Part shown: positions 1 to 6,759 of the stretch, one piece after another
How positions within the stretch are numbered: position 1 is the first letter of the stretch
Layout: each line of letters opens with the position of its first letter
From: Dehalococcoidales bacterium
GTDB lineage: Bacteria > Chloroflexota > Dehalococcoidia > Dehalococcoidales > UBA2162
Direction of reading: 5' to 3'
Length of the DNA stretch: 17,754 nt
Assembly (NCBI GenBank): GCA_020343555.1
Contig: CP070800.1
Location: 1,937,424 to 1,955,177 of the forward strand
Program-made: the position numbers and the translations under genes
The notes under the pieces: generated by a model
Databases searched by the model: none
Told to the model about the DNA's origin: nothing
What the model saw: only the letters and a program-made list of their open reading frames with translations

Positions 1-123
1 AATGAGGATGGTATTTCTACCATTGATTATTATCTCTTTTCTTGGAGTGTAAGTCAAGGTAGATATGAGTTTGAATTTTCAGCTTGTATCGTGTTTGAGT
101 ATAATGAAAGTATTAAGGGAGTG

Positions 124-423
124 ATGATAAGGCCAAGGCAGAAAGTGAACAAAGACGGAAATATGCGGATGCTGACTTTACCGAACGGTTTACAGGCAGG
201 AATTACAGGTCTTGATGATATCCTGGAGGAAGTAGCGAGTCTGGATTTAGTTGATCCTGAAGCGATAAAAGTGGAATTGCTGGCAAAGGTCAAGATTAAA
301 AACTTCGTAGCATCCGGAGTAGAAAAAGAGTATGCCGAAGCTTTGCTGGTGGAATACCAGCATAAGTACGATGGTTCCGGCAAAGACAGGCGGAACACAC
401 AGAAGAAAACTCATGCCGGCTGA
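124..423 (+). CDS. small conserved protein of unknown function
   Basis: A small soluble protein of about 99 residues from ATG 124. The core runs from MLTLPNGLQAGITGLDDILE through an acidic and helical stretch (EEVASLDLVDPEAIKVELL) to EYAEALLVEYQHKY, with a basic tail. From memory it resembles a small family encoded near permeases and thiol/disulfide proteins and sometimes mislabelled 'NAC family transcription factor'; I cannot verify this and infer no function. No signal peptide or membrane segment is visible. The start is uncertain. The frame is open from base 1, with GTG at 91 and 121 and ATG at 124, 163 and 169. The AAGGGAG at 115-121 lies too close to 124 for a good ribosome site, and the conserved part begins only near 163. 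A short hairpin follows the stop. Confidence 0.6.
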   Translation: MIRPRQKVNKDGNMRMLTLPNGLQAGITGLDDILEEVASLDLVDPEAIKVELLAKVKIKNFVASGVEKEYAEALLVEYQHKYDGSGKDRRNTQKKTHAG

Positions 424-445
424 GTGTTCGGCTGATAAAAACCGG

Positions 446-462
446 ATGGCTGGTTCAGCCAT
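446..462 (+). terminator. possible weak terminator hairpin
   Basis: A perfect 7-bp stem (ATGGCTG and CAGCCAT, 3-nt loop GTT) lies 23 nt after the stop of the preceding small gene. It is followed by only a short TTT run, so it could be a weak intrinsic terminator or simply a hairpin in the leader of the TfoX-like gene. Confidence 0.3.
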
Positions 463-487
463 TTAAAGTATAGCTGGAGGCGGTGGA

Positions 488-808
488 ATGGCAGGTGATG
501 CAGGATTTTTACAGCACGTGATGGAATTGCTTGATCCGATAGATAGTGTTACAAGTCGGGCGATGTTTGGCGGTTACGGGATCTTTCACGATGGGGATAT
601 GTTCGCTTTGATATCCGGTTCGATACTTTACTTTAAAGTGAACGAGGAGAATATTAAACAGTACGAGGAAGCCGGTTCTTCGAAATTCACTCCTATGCCG
701 TATTACGAAGTACCCGAAGAAGTGATGGAAAATGTAGAGAAGTTCCTGGAATGGGCGGAGACTTCCATAGATATCGGGCATAAGACAGCGAAGAAGAAAA
801 AACGTTAA
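488..808 (+). CDS. TfoX N-terminal-domain protein
   Basis: A 106-residue single-domain protein with the hallmark of the TfoX/Sxy N-terminal family: SRAMFGGYGIFHDGDMFA at residues 23-40, then a short strand (ILYFKVNEENIKQYEEAG) and PYYEVPEEVMENVEKFLEWA. The full Sxy competence regulator of gammaproteobacteria also has a C-terminal domain, which is absent here. Stand-alone N-domain proteins are common in many phyla and their role is not established, so a competence function should not be assumed. The protein ends in a lysine-rich tail (AKKKKR) that could bind nucleic acid; that is inference. The ATG at 488 has GGAGG at 476-480 with good spacing. The gene converges with the epimerase gene, with 19 nt between their ends. 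Confidence 0.85.
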   Translation: MAGDAGFLQHVMELLDPIDSVTSRAMFGGYGIFHDGDMFALISGSILYFKVNEENIKQYEEAGSSKFTPMPYYEVPEEVMENVEKFLEWAETSIDIGHKTAKKKKR

Positions 809-827
809 CCTTTGGTGGTAGATTCTC

Positions 828-1760
828 TTAATTCTCTTCGGTAAATTCCCTTATCATCTCTGATAAACCTTCTTCAAGGTTGTACTGGGGAGTAAATCCA
901 AATGATTTCGCTTTCGTTACATCAGCATAACTGTGTACGATGTCGCCCGGTCGTGAATCCTGGTATACCGGTCGAACATTGCTACCAACTAAACGGATGA
1001 TAGTATTCGCGAGATCATTGATGGTTATGCTTTCTCCGCGACTGATATTGAATATACCCGTAACCTCGTTTTCTGCCGCCAGGATCATCGATTGAACGAT
1101 GTCACTCACATACGTGAAATCTCGCGTTTGCTCACCGTCACCGTATATGACAGGGGGATTACCTTCACGAACTTTCTGAATGAATATAGGAATAGCAGCG
1201 GCATACTGAGAATTGGGATCCTGCCTGGGTCCGAAGACGTTGAAAAACCTGAGACAGACCGTTGGTAATCCGTATGCTTTATGGAACGCCTGGCAGTAAT
1301 ATTCTCCGGTTAGTTTTGTAACGGCATAAGGTGATATGGTAGCCGGAAGCATATCCTCTCTTTTAGGAAGTTCGGGATCATCACCGTACACTGCTGCCGA
1401 GGAGGCATATACTACCTTTTTTATTTGGTTGTCCCTTGCTGCCAGAAGCACATTGAATGTTCCGTTTATATTGGTCTCATGGTACATTTCCGGTTTTTCT
1501 ACACTTTGAGGAACACTGCCAAGAGCAGCCAGATGAAACACGTATTTGGTGTTTGAAAAGATCCTGTTGAAGGTAGAGAGATTCGTAATGCTTTCCTGTA
1601 TGAAAGTGATTTTGTTCGAAGACAGCATTGGCTGGATATTATTGATTTTACCGCTGGTGAGGTCATCGATGACAGTTACCGAATAGTCTTGTCTTACCAG
1701 TTCTTCGGTGAGGTGAGATCCGATGAATCCGGCTCCTCCGGTGACAACTGCTTTATTCAT
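828..1760 (-). CDS. NAD-dependent sugar-nucleotide epimerase (UDP-GlcNAc/UDP-glucose 4-epimerase type)
   Basis: A 310-residue extended short-chain dehydrogenase of the sugar-nucleotide 4-epimerase/dehydratase group, presumably making activated sugars for surface polysaccharide. The Rossmann motif TGGAGFIGSH is at residues 7-16, the catalytic Ser at 120-121 in ASSAAVYGD, and the Tyr145/Lys149 pair in SPYAVTK. RFFNVFGPRQ and GEQTRDFTYVSDI are typical of WbpP-like UDP-N-acetylhexosamine 4-epimerases, but the substrate cannot be fixed from sequence. The frame is open upstream to an ATG ending at 1919. I chose 1760 because the Rossmann motif starts right there, GGAG lies just upstream, and a strong minus-strand promoter (1812-1840) falls inside the longer version. 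The gene stands alone and diverges from the NYN gene. Confidence 0.9.
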   Translation of the reverse strand: MNKAVVTGGAGFIGSHLTEELVRQDYSVTVIDDLTSGKINNIQPMLSSNKITFIQESITNLSTFNRIFSNTKYVFHLAALGSVPQSVEKPEMYHETNINGTFNVLLAARDNQIKKVVYASSAAVYGDDPELPKREDMLPATISPYAVTKLTGEYYCQAFHKAYGLPTVCLRFFNVFGPRQDPNSQYAAAIPIFIQKVREGNPPVIYGDGEQTRDFTYVSDIVQSMILAAENEVTGIFNISRGESITINDLANTIIRLVGSNVRPVYQDSRPGDIVHSYADVTKAKSFGFTPQYNLEEGLSEMIREFTEEN

Positions 1761-1811
1761 GTATCTCCAGTCTGTGATATCATTAATATCAGAAAGACTC
1801 TGATGTAGCTC

Positions 1812-1840
1812 ATTATGAATGAGTACCCCATTTGCGTCAA
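1812..1840 (-). promoter_or_regulatory. sigma70-type promoter of the epimerase gene
   Basis: On the minus strand, TTGACG (1840-1835) and CATAAT (1817-1812) are separated by exactly 17 nt, each 5 of 6 to consensus. Transcription would start near 1805, leaving a leader of about 45 nt before the ATG at 1760. This argues against the longer upstream start. Confidence 0.6.
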
Positions 1841-1890
1841 GTAAGTCTGGATTAACTGGAGAATAATAAAAGTCTTGTAAAGTATAAAAT

Positions 1891-1919
1891 TTGAGAAACT
1901 TTGTGGTTATGGCTATCAT
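1891..1919 (+). promoter_or_regulatory. sigma70-type promoter of the NYN/LOTUS gene
   Basis: TTGAGA (1891-1896) and TATCAT (1914-1919) are separated by 17 nt, each 5 of 6 to consensus. Transcription would start near 1926, about 30 nt before the GTG start and just ahead of the AGGAGGT ribosome site. Confidence 0.55.
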
Positions 1920-1943
1920 ATAACTGCAAAGTTACTGTCAGCC

Positions 1944-1950
1944 AGGAGGT
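1944..1950 (+). promoter_or_regulatory. ribosome binding site that fixes a GTG start
   Basis: A near-perfect AGGAGGT sits 5 nt before GTG 1956, which makes GTG the start of the NYN/LOTUS gene. Confidence 0.8.
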
Positions 1951-1955
1951 GATAA

Positions 1956-2702
1956 GTGGATGAGCAATATGGCCAGCAAAAATTCGCTGTGCTCATAGAC
2001 GGAGATAATGCACAGGCATCATTACTTCCCGAGATACTTACGGAAGTTAGTAAAGCCGGATTAATCACTATCAAGAGAATCTACGGTGACTGGACTACCA
2101 CTACCATGAACCAGTGGAAAGATACACTTCATCAGAATGCAATCCAGCCTGTCCAGCAGTTTCGAAACACGATAGGGAAGAACGCTACGGATAGCGCTAT
2201 GATTATAGATGCCATGGATTTACTTCACACTAATGAGCTGCAGGGATTCTGTATCGTTTCAAGCGACAGTGACTACACGCGCCTGGCGACACGAATAAGA
2301 GAGAACGGTCTTTTTGTGATAGGAGTAGGTGAGAAGAAAACACCGGAAGCTTTTGTGAATGCCTGCAACCAGTTCATTTACTCGGAAAACCTGAGAAAAG
2401 TAAAGATCCCCCGAAAGAAGAGAGGAACAAAGAAGGCAGAAGAACAGGAAAGTACCGATCCTCTCCCTCTTCTCATCCAGGGATTTGAAATGGCTGCAAA
2501 AGAGGATGAATGGGCGTTCCTGGCAGCGATAGGTAACAGTCTAAGGCAGCTGGACCCGGCGTTTGATCCACGAACATACGGTCATGATAAGCTTCAGTCA
2601 CTTCTGAAACGATACCCGGATGTGTTCATTCTTACTCAGGATAGGTCTAAGAAACCGCCGGTAGTTAATGTGTCATTAAATCCTAAATATAATGGTAATT
2701 AA
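1956..2702 (+). CDS. NYN domain protein with C-terminal LOTUS/OST-HTH domain
   Basis: A 248-residue two-domain protein. Residues about 10-145 form a NYN (LabA/DUF88, PIN-like) nuclease fold: FAVLIDGDNA with D15 and D17, NATDSAMIIDAMDLL with D79 and D85, and FCIVSSDSDYTRLA with D104 and D106. All acidic positions expected for a metal site are present, so RNase activity is plausible. A basic linker (IPRKKRGTKKAEEQ) leads to residues about 170-245, which match the LOTUS (OST-HTH) winged-helix pattern: WAFLAAIGNSLRQLDPAFDP, YGHDKLQSLLKRYPDVF, VVNVSLNP. LOTUS domains bind RNA (G-rich structures in studied cases). It is likely a cytoplasmic RNA-processing or RNA-surveillance protein; the target is unknown. 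GTG start with an ideal ribosome site. Divergent from the epimerase. Confidence 0.88.
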   Translation: MDEQYGQQKFAVLIDGDNAQASLLPEILTEVSKAGLITIKRIYGDWTTTTMNQWKDTLHQNAIQPVQQFRNTIGKNATDSAMIIDAMDLLHTNELQGFCIVSSDSDYTRLATRIRENGLFVIGVGEKKTPEAFVNACNQFIYSENLRKVKIPRKKRGTKKAEEQESTDPLPLLIQGFEMAAKEDEWAFLAAIGNSLRQLDPAFDPRTYGHDKLQSLLKRYPDVFILTQDRSKKPPVVNVSLNPKYNGN

Positions 2703-2800
2703 CATCAGGATTACCAGAATCAACAAATATGGAGATTAATATCGGCAACGTGACTTTTCGATACAACATTGCATTAATTAGCTTTACCTGTTTGCATTTA

Positions 2801-2829
2801 TTATCATAGAATAAGAAACAAAGTATAAT
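2801..2829 (+). promoter_or_regulatory. candidate promoter of the DUF362 operon (possibly leaderless)
   Basis: A perfect TATAAT lies at 2824-2829, with TTATCA (4 of 6) 17 nt upstream at 2801-2806. The predicted start is near 2836, only a few bases before ATG 2839, and no Shine-Dalgarno is visible. An alternative is TTTACC (2783-2788) with TAGAAT (2807-2812), spacer 18, which would give a leader of about 20 nt. Confidence 0.4.
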
Positions 2830-2838
2830 CAGATATCT

Positions 2839-3825
2839 ATGAGTATATCACGCAGGAATTTCATCACAAATCTGCTTAAGATAGGCGCAGGAGCGATAGC
2901 CACTAGTACTCTCGGACTGCTGGCCGCATGTACCGGTCGGAATGACAGGGACATTGAACTGGAGAATCCTGAACCAGTTGAGCAAACAAGGTCATTACCA
3001 CTCCCTTCACCGAAGGATAAGCCGTATATTTCTGTCGTTCATGGCGAGGATCCGAATCTATCGGTAAAAGCGGCAATCGATTCTCTTGGTGGCATCGACC
3101 GTTTTGTGAAAAAGGGTAACGACGTCATTATTAAGCCGAACATATGTAATACGAATCATGGCTATGAATATGCTGCAACGACAAATCCAGACGTGGTTGC
3201 GGCCATTGTTACCTTATGTTTAGATGCAGGAGCAGAGAGGGTACGTGTTATGGATCAGCCATTCGGTGGTACTGGTGAGAGAGGGTATGAGATAAGTGGT
3301 ATTGGTGATGCGGTTAAAGCAGTCGGTGGAGAAATCGAAGTAATGAGTCCGATGAAATTCCGGAAATTCGAGATCCCGGATGGCATTGATATTAAGAATT
3401 GGCCTGTATATACAGACTGTCTTGAGACAGACGTGTTAATAAATGTACCAATTGCCAAGCATCATGCTCTTGCCAGGCTGACCCTCGGGATGAAGAACCT
3501 GATGGGAATAATTGGAAATCGGACTCAATTTCATTTCAACCTGGGTCAGCGGATTGCGGACTTGACCAGTCTGGTGCACCCGCAACTGACGGTAATAGAC
3601 GCGATTCGGATATTGAAGAATCACGGACCGACGGGCGGTGACCTGGCAGACGTGGAACAAAAAAATATGATAATAGCCTCCCATGATATGGTTGCTGCAG
3701 ATTCTTTCGCAACTCGAATGTTCGGTCTGACTCCGGGTGATATTCCGGCACTTCGTTGTGCTGAAACAATGTGTCTTGGTGTAACCGACCTTACCACTGT
3801 TGAGGTAGAAGAAATCAGTGTTTAG
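2839..3825 (+). CDS. Tat-exported DUF362 lipoprotein
   Basis: A 328-residue DUF362 (PF04015) protein. The N-terminus has a twin-arginine motif (SRRNFI, residues 4-9), a hydrophobic stretch and a lipobox ending LLAAC with C31 as the likely lipidated Cys, so it should fold in the cytoplasm and be anchored outside. The DUF362 core includes DVIIKPNICN (95-104), a GAERVRVMDQP segment, LINVPIAKHH and LGMKNLMGI. It lacks the C-terminal ferredoxin domain seen in some DUF362 proteins, but that role could be filled by the polyferredoxin gene 11 nt downstream. The family function is unknown, though it recurs beside Fe-S proteins. Tat export suggests a prosthetic group inserted before export. No clear ribosome site precedes ATG 2839; see the promoter entry. 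Confidence 0.85.
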   Translation: MSISRRNFITNLLKIGAGAIATSTLGLLAACTGRNDRDIELENPEPVEQTRSLPLPSPKDKPYISVVHGEDPNLSVKAAIDSLGGIDRFVKKGNDVIIKPNICNTNHGYEYAATTNPDVVAAIVTLCLDAGAERVRVMDQPFGGTGERGYEISGIGDAVKAVGGEIEVMSPMKFRKFEIPDGIDIKNWPVYTDCLETDVLINVPIAKHHALARLTLGMKNLMGIIGNRTQFHFNLGQRIADLTSLVHPQLTVIDAIRILKNHGPTGGDLADVEQKNMIIASHDMVAADSFATRMFGLTPGDIPALRCAETMCLGVTDLTTVEVEEISV

Positions 3826-3836
3826 GCAGGATACCT

Positions 3837-5390
3837 GTGACGACTGACGTTTCTACCATTGAAAGACACACCTCATCCCGGAAATGGATTTGGGTCAGAC
3901 GAAGTTCACAGGCATTCTTTCTTGTCCTTTTTTCACTTCTCTTGATACTTACCATCCAGGGGATATCGGGACGACTACCTTACGACTTGTTTTTTCACCT
4001 TGATCCTTTGAACGGCATCGTTTCAATGATCTCCGCAAGGACAGTTATTATTCCGATGCTGCTCGGTCTAATAACCATTGTCTCAGCCATAATTATTGGT
4101 CGTGCCTGGTGTGGCTGGGTTTGTCCATTAGGTACCGTTTTCGACTGGATCCCATCGAGGCGGACTTCAGTAAAAGGACCGGTTTCATCACGATGGAGTA
4201 AGGTCAAGTATATGCTGCTTATAGCGGTGTTGTTCGGGGCAATTCTGGGCGGTTTAACGCTGAATATCCTGGATCCGATAACGCTGCTCTTCAGAACGGT
4301 AGCCGGTGCGATAATACCGGGTCTTGCCTGGCTGATAGAAGGAGCCGAATCATGGTTGTACGGCTTCGAAGCGTTACGGTCTCCGCTGGAATGGATTGAT
4401 GGACTGCTGCGTGGTTGGCTTCTGAATAACCAGCCTTTTTATCTGCCTAACCTGATACTACTCGGCGTGTTCATAATAATTCTGGGATTAAATTTTGTAC
4501 GTTCCCGTTTCTGGTGCAGGTACCTGTGTCCTCTCGGCGGACTCCTGGGATTGATCTCGAAGGTATCAATCTTTCAGCACAGCGTAGATAACGATACATG
4601 CATAGCGTGCAGGAAATGTGTCCGGGTATGTTATACCGGAGCGATAGATCCGGACAACGGCTTCACTGCCAATATGCCTGAATGCACGGTATGCATGAAC
4701 TGTAGGGAAGGTTGTCCTACTAACGCCATATCTTTTAAGAGAGAAAATGTACCGGTTAAACAGACTGATATGACACGGAGAGGTCTGTTATATTCACTTG
4801 GCGCGGGATTAGCTCTAGGAGTCGTTGCACGATATTTCCCTCGTATCGGAAAAAGAAACCATGATAAGGTAAGACCACCGGGAAGTACAGAAGAAACCTT
4901 ATATGAACAGTGCATACGGTGCGGTGAATGCGTGAGAATCTGCCCTTCGGGAGGTATACAGCCGCTTTCTAGTCCGGGCGATGGAATGCTCTGGACCCCG
5001 TTTCTCGATACAAGACTGGGATATTGCGAATACGGGTGTAATTCATGCGGAATAATATGTCCCACCGAAGCTATTGAAAACCTTTCCCTGGAAGAGAAGC
5101 GAGAAAGAGTTATCGGTATAGCATATGTTGACAGGGAAAGATGTATTCCCTGGTCAGAAAATACCGAGTGTATTGTCTGCGAAGAAATGTGCCCGATACC
5201 GGCAAAAGCGATAGTTCTCAAAGGAGGACAGGGCTTTAATTCGAGCAGGGTGCAGCGACCCCATGTTGTAGTGGATTTATGTAACGGTTGCGGGATATGT
5301 GAACACCAGTGTCCGGTCGAGGGAAATGCCGCTATTAAAATCTATACGAAGGAGACGGTTCCGGAACAAATCCATGATGAAACCGACTAA
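3837..5390 (+). CDS. membrane polyferredoxin, NapH-NapG-like fusion with six [4Fe-4S] motifs
   Basis: A 517-residue Fe-S membrane protein. Residues about 24-222 resemble NapH/YccM: hydrophobic segments near 25-41, 69-89, 125-147, 150-168 and 203-222, with Cys-x3-Cys-Pro motifs at C92/C96 and C227/C231. Two [4Fe-4S] motifs follow (C255/258/261/265 and C283/286/289/293). At 312-332 a twin-arginine plus hydrophobic segment (MTRRGLLYSLGAG onward) looks like the Tat signal of NapG. After it come four more Cys sets: 359/362/365/369, 397/401/404/408, 436/445/448/452 and 482/485/488/492. It therefore looks like NapH fused to NapG, a quinol- or ferredoxin-linked electron conduit, here without a nitrate reductase. 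GTG 3837 has GGCAGGA upstream. Co-transcribed with the DUF362 gene. The partner oxidoreductase is unknown. Confidence 0.88.
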   Translation: MTTDVSTIERHTSSRKWIWVRRSSQAFFLVLFSLLLILTIQGISGRLPYDLFFHLDPLNGIVSMISARTVIIPMLLGLITIVSAIIIGRAWCGWVCPLGTVFDWIPSRRTSVKGPVSSRWSKVKYMLLIAVLFGAILGGLTLNILDPITLLFRTVAGAIIPGLAWLIEGAESWLYGFEALRSPLEWIDGLLRGWLLNNQPFYLPNLILLGVFIIILGLNFVRSRFWCRYLCPLGGLLGLISKVSIFQHSVDNDTCIACRKCVRVCYTGAIDPDNGFTANMPECTVCMNCREGCPTNAISFKRENVPVKQTDMTRRGLLYSLGAGLALGVVARYFPRIGKRNHDKVRPPGSTEETLYEQCIRCGECVRICPSGGIQPLSSPGDGMLWTPFLDTRLGYCEYGCNSCGIICPTEAIENLSLEEKRERVIGIAYVDRERCIPWSENTECIVCEEMCPIPAKAIVLKGGQGFNSSRVQRPHVVVDLCNGCGICEHQCPVEGNAAIKIYTKETVPEQIHDETD

Positions 5391-5395
5391 ATGAT

Positions 5396-6064
5396 TTAAT
5401 CTTCTACGCAGGGTTTTGCGTACCTGCGGTCATAGGCGTTGTTTTTCTTAAGCAACGAATTCCAGAAACTATCGGATAGTTTTAACGCTGACATGATCTT
5501 CACGGTTATTTTCGCTGCATTTGAGAATCGTTCTCTTCCTGCGACTTTTTTAACTACTTCAGGATCGAAACGACCGGAAGCTCCGAAACCTTTACCAAGA
5601 GTATAATACAGGTTGAATACTTTTTTCGTCATGTAGGGTGGCATATGCTGTATACCTTCGATGTTGCCGCGAACGGCAGTTCCGTATAAAGGGCATCCCA
5701 ATCTTTTGGCCAGCTTTACCATGTATCGTTCAAGAGGTCTTGAATGGATGGCTTCGGGAAATCCTGATTGTATTATAAATCCAATTGGTGGATTGTTGTC
5801 TCTTCCCGCAAGCGGAGCAAGGGACTCAATAAATGTTTTCACGATGGCAGGCATGGCATCGGTATATAAGGGACAAGCCAGAAGCACTGCTTCAGCCGAA
5901 CTGAACTTCTCCACGAATTCCTCCTGTTTATCCACGTGAATCAGGTAGAGTTGTTCATATTCGTTTCCCGGAGTTTCGGAAAAACCTTTGAGAAACTGCT
6001 CAAGCAGGATTTTTGTATTACTGTTAGTTCCTCTAGGCGAACCGTTAAAGACTGTTAATTTCAT
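5396..6064 (-). CDS. flavodoxin-fold NAD(P)H-dependent FMN reductase-like protein
   Basis: A 222-residue flavodoxin-fold protein. FMN-phosphate loop FNGSPRGTNSNT at residues 6-17; second FMN region LLACPLYTDAMPAIVKTFIE at 61-80; then GFIIQSGFPEA. The C-terminal part (about 140-222) is helical and less typical. It has no CxxC cluster, unlike its upstream neighbour. It probably moves electrons between NAD(P)H or ferredoxin and an acceptor by way of FMN; the substrate is unknown. The frame extends 18 codons upstream, but ATG 6064 is chosen because the beta-strand and FMN loop begin there, AAGG lies 6 nt upstream, and it then overlaps the upstream gene by 20 nt, which suggests translational coupling. 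It converges with the polyferredoxin, with 5 nt between their ends. Confidence 0.85.
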   Translation of the reverse strand: MKLTVFNGSPRGTNSNTKILLEQFLKGFSETPGNEYEQLYLIHVDKQEEFVEKFSSAEAVLLACPLYTDAMPAIVKTFIESLAPLAGRDNNPPIGFIIQSGFPEAIHSRPLERYMVKLAKRLGCPLYGTAVRGNIEGIQHMPPYMTKKVFNLYYTLGKGFGASGRFDPEVVKKVAGRERFSNAAKITVKIMSALKLSDSFWNSLLKKNNAYDRRYAKPCVED

Positions 6065-6599
6065 TCGTAGCCTTTTCAATAGAATCCGTAGTAAGTCCCG
6101 TGAATACAAGATCAGCATGAAAATTCAAAGAATCACGCCTGTATATTTCTGTGATGATGTCGATATCTTCTTCGTCTGTATCGGTGTCCGGCTGTAAAAG
6201 CAGTCCCATCGCTGGATACCTGTCATATCTTGGATGATGATGCGATTCCTCATGGTATAGACCGCTATAGGGTAGTACCAACGGGCAGAATTTATCATGC
6301 ATCCGTTTAAGCAATGCGCTGGTGAATCCCATAATCACGGGCGACGCAAAGATGATAAGTTCAGAGTTGATGATATACTTCCGGATTTCTTTCGAATCAT
6401 CAGCTGCACTTGAACATTCACCGGGAGTCTTGATCCAGCAGCCAAAACAACCGATGCAGTAACGGGTATCCATCTCGCGGAGAGTGAATATGATAATCTC
6501 GTGATTTTGTGATTCAAGAGACTCGGAAAGTGTCCTTAGATAGTCATCGAAATCAGAATTGGACGATTCAGGATTGCCGTTCAGGATGGTAATTCTCAT
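6045..6599 (-). CDS. flavodoxin family protein with four-Cys motif (iron-sulfur flavoprotein-like)
   Basis: A 184-residue flavodoxin-fold oxidoreductase. FMN loop ILNGNPESSNSDF at residues 5-17. Cys motif YCIGCFGCWIKTPGEC with C48, C51, C54 and C62, as in many NADPH-dependent FMN reductase/iron-sulfur flavoprotein relatives. Second FMN region FASPVIMGFTSALLKRMHDK at 84-103. The four Cys may hold an Fe-S cluster or work as redox thiols; which one cannot be told from sequence. A histidine-rich loop (HEESHHHPRYDRYP, 116-129) is noteworthy. It is the first gene of a two-gene minus-strand unit; its 3' end overlaps the start of the next flavoprotein gene. Only a weak GAG ribosome site precedes the ATG. 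Confidence 0.87.
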   Translation of the reverse strand: MRITILNGNPESSNSDFDDYLRTLSESLESQNHEIIIFTLREMDTRYCIGCFGCWIKTPGECSSAADDSKEIRKYIINSELIIFASPVIMGFTSALLKRMHDKFCPLVLPYSGLYHEESHHHPRYDRYPAMGLLLQPDTDTDEEDIDIITEIYRRDSLNFHADLVFTGLTTDSIEKATNEINSL

Positions 6600-6658
6600 T
6601 ACTCAAAGCTTAACAAAATATACCGCAGAATTCAAATTACCTTGTCAGCTAACAACTA

Positions 6659-6688
6659 TTTACTTTTTATTGCTGGCATTGATACAAT
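6659..6688 (+). promoter_or_regulatory. weak candidate promoter of the URO-D gene
   Basis: TTTACT (6659-6664, 4 of 6) and TACAAT (6683-6688, 5 of 6) with an 18-nt spacer lie in the 160-bp gap between the divergent flavoprotein and URO-D genes. I found no convincing promoter for the minus-strand pair. Confidence 0.3.
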
Positions 6689-6759
6689 GCAGAAATTGAG
6701 GGAAAATTCCTTGCTGAGCTGCAAATATAAATAAAGGACAGGAGGTCTTCAGATACCAT

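Noticed and set aside
488..808. Competence regulator Sxy/TfoX
   Set aside because: Only the N-terminal domain is present, and no competence genes are in the window.
1761..1919. N-terminal 53-residue extension of the epimerase
   Set aside because: The extension precedes the Rossmann motif, has no family support, and overlaps a strong minus-strand promoter.
2693..2716. 7-bp inverted repeat (TGGTAAT and ATTACCA) at the end of the NYN gene as a terminator
   Set aside because: It has a 10-nt loop, a weak AT-rich stem and no T-run after it.
4631..5221. Long open frame on the minus strand inside the polyferredoxin gene (196 codons)
   Set aside because: It is antisense to a clearly conserved Cys-motif protein, its translation shows no family features, and no ribosome site or promoter supports it.
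3837..5390. Nitrate reductase maturation or electron-transfer operon (nap)
   Set aside because: The NapH/NapG-like architecture is present but there is no NapA, NapB or NapD in the window, so a nitrate role is not supported.
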